A DNA stretch of 6,853 nucleotides, taken from contig JAEYVN010000128.1 of NCBI GenBank assembly GCA_023431725.1, positions 1 to 6,853 on the forward strand, read 5' to 3'. Below the pieces are notes generated by a model. The model made no database searches. It had not been told where the DNA came from and was given only the letters and a program-made list of their open reading frames with translations. The position numbers and the translations under genes are program-made. Shown here piece after piece: positions 5,788 through 6,853 of this stretch. Position 1 is the stretch's first letter; each line of letters begins with the position of its first letter. This DNA is from Pseudomonadota bacterium. GTDB taxonomy: Bacteria > Pseudomonadota > Alphaproteobacteria > Rhizobiales > Xanthobacteraceae.

Positions 5788-6853
5788 ATGGCCAAATTTG
5801 GCATCGGGCAGGCAGTCAAACGGGTTGAAGACCAGCGGTTTCTGACCGGCAAAGGCCGTTATGTCGAAGACATCAATCTGCCGAACCAGGCTTACGCGGT
5901 TGCCATCGGGTCCCCGCATGCACACGCAAAAATTCTCAAAGTCGATACATCGAAGGCCATAGCGTCACCGGGGGTCCTGGCTGTCCTGACCGGCGCCGAT
6001 GTCATCGCCGACAAGCTCGGTGCACTCACTGCACATCCGATGCCGGAAGAAGTCGGCGCGCCGGCCGGTTTTCGTACCTGGCAGCAATTGATCAACCATG
6101 ATCGCGTCCGTTTTGTCGGCGACCGGGTGGCTTTTGTCATCGCCGAAACGCTGATGCAGGCGCGCGACGCCGCCGATCTGGTCGAGGTAGAGTATGAGGA
6201 ATTGCCGGCGGTCTCCGATCTGGAAGAGGCTGCCAACGAGGGTGCGCCGAAGGTTTATGACGATAATCAGAAGGGCAACTGGGCCTTTGGATTGATGTTC
6301 GGCGATCAGGCCGCGACCGATGCCGCCTTTGCTAAAGCCAAGCATCACGTCAAACTTCGCGTCGAACATAATCGCCTGGCGCCCAACGCGATGGAGCCGC
6401 GCGTGGCTATCGGCGACTACAGCGAAGCGGACGACCAATACACGCTCTATACGTCCTCGCAGAACCCGCATGGCGTGCGGATGGAGCTGTCGCACATCTT
6501 CCATTGTGCTGAGAGCCAAATACGCGTGATCTCGCCTGACGTCGGTGGTGGCTTCGGATTGAAGGGGAGTCCGTTCCCCGACGACTGCGTGGTGCTGTGG
6601 GCGTCGAAGCGCATTGGCCGTCCGGTGAAATGGGTGGCGACGCGCACCGAAAGTCTGCTGACTGATCGCCATGGTCGGGAGATGGTCATGTACGGTGAAA
6701 TGGCGCTCGACGAGACCGGCAAGATCCTCGGCCTGCGCGCCAAGGAGCTCTACCAGGTTGGGGCCTATTTCGTCGGACCGGGCCTTGTGCCCGCAGCCTT
6801 TGCGCTCCGCTTCATGCCGGAAGCCTATGACATTCAGGCACTGCATGTGATGG
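5788..6853 (+). CDS. Xanthine dehydrogenase/CO dehydrogenase-family molybdopterin-binding (large) subunit, C-terminus cut by window edge
   Basis: The frame is open for 355 codons to the right edge; full-length family members are about 750-800 residues, so less than half is seen. The N-terminus (FGIGQAVKRVEDQRFLTGKGRYVEDI, residues 4-29, compare the family's RxEDxRFLTGxGxYxDD) leads into the alpha/beta hammerhead domain, with VGDRVAFVIAET (111-121 region) and AADLVEVEYEELPAV (128-142). The cofactor-binding domain then shows NRLAPNAMEPR (195-205), SSQNPHGVR (223-231) and ISPDVGGGFGLKG (248-260). These bind the molybdopterin cytosine dinucleotide in partner structures. Such subunits oxidise a substrate (purine, aldehyde, CO, aromatic acid) by hydroxylation and pass electrons through FAD and 2Fe-2S subunits. 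The active-site loop that separates CO dehydrogenase (AYxCSFR) from other types lies beyond the window, so the substrate cannot be called. Here the large subunit is the first gene of its unit; small and medium subunits may follow outside the window. Confidence 0.93.
   Translation, partial: MAKFGIGQAVKRVEDQRFLTGKGRYVEDINLPNQAYAVAIGSPHAHAKILKVDTSKAIASPGVLAVLTGADVIADKLGALTAHPMPEEVGAPAGFRTWQQLINHDRVRFVGDRVAFVIAETLMQARDAADLVEVEYEELPAVSDLEEAANEGAPKVYDDNQKGNWAFGLMFGDQAATDAAFAKAKHHVKLRVEHNRLAPNAMEPRVAIGDYSEADDQYTLYTSSQNPHGVRMELSHIFHCAESQIRVISPDVGGGFGLKGSPFPDDCVVLWASKRIGRPVKWVATRTESLLTDRHGREMVMYGEMALDETGKILGLRAKELYQVGAYFVGPGLVPAAFALRFMPEAYDIQALHVM

Noticed and set aside
5965..6846. Minus-strand ORF of 293 codons
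   Set aside because: It is antisense to the molybdenum hydroxylase subunit, which carries clear cofactor-binding motifs in the plus-strand frame.
1..6853. Mobile element, CRISPR array, tRNA, rRNA or a defence or toxin system
   Set aside because: No transposase motifs, spaced direct repeats, cloverleaf arms or such protein families were found; nearly all the window is taken up by five metabolic genes.

Overview
The window reads as a chromosomal segment of a proteobacterium. An alphaproteobacterium of the Hyphomicrobiales (Bradyrhizobium/Nitrobacter-like) type seems most likely. The grounds are a moderately high GC content (upper fifties by eye), strong GC preference at third codon positions, Shine-Dalgarno-like sites, and the mix of CysD/CysN, a GDE-type debranching enzyme and a molybdenum hydroxylase. 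This placement is inference; the window holds no rRNA or other taxonomic marker.

Layout: four genes lie on the minus strand and one on the plus strand. Read in their own direction, the minus-strand genes are a GT4 glycosyltransferase (5559 to 4459), a glycogen-debranching-type glucosidase (4455 to 2242), a 189-bp gap with two small palindromes, then cysD (2052 to 1144) and cysN (1144 down to the left edge, where it is cut). On the plus strand, a xanthine dehydrogenase/CO dehydrogenase-family molybdopterin-binding subunit starts at 5788 and is cut by the right edge. A 228-bp divergent region (5560-5787) separates it from the glycosyltransferase. The two edge-cut genes are open over their whole visible length (381 and 355 codons).

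How the genes fit together: cysD and cysN overlap by one base and encode the two subunits of ATP sulfurylase, the first step of sulfate assimilation (sulfate + ATP to APS, with GTP hydrolysis by CysN). The glycosyltransferase and glucosidase are separated by three bases and lie in the same reading frame. They look like a translationally coupled pair that builds and trims a cytoplasmic glucan or glucoside whose identity the sequence does not give. The molybdenum hydroxylase subunit is transcribed away from these genes and probably begins a separate operon beyond the window.

No mobile element, CRISPR array, tRNA or rRNA was seen. Most of the window is ordinary metabolic DNA. The points worth a second look are small: the in-frame stop/TTG-start junction between the glycosyltransferase and the glucosidase, two A8 tracts inside the glucosidase gene, a perfect 16-bp palindrome upstream of cysD, a divergent domain II loop in CysN, and a possible four-codon leader ORF before the molybdenum enzyme. 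I found no clear candidate for a new multi-gene system.
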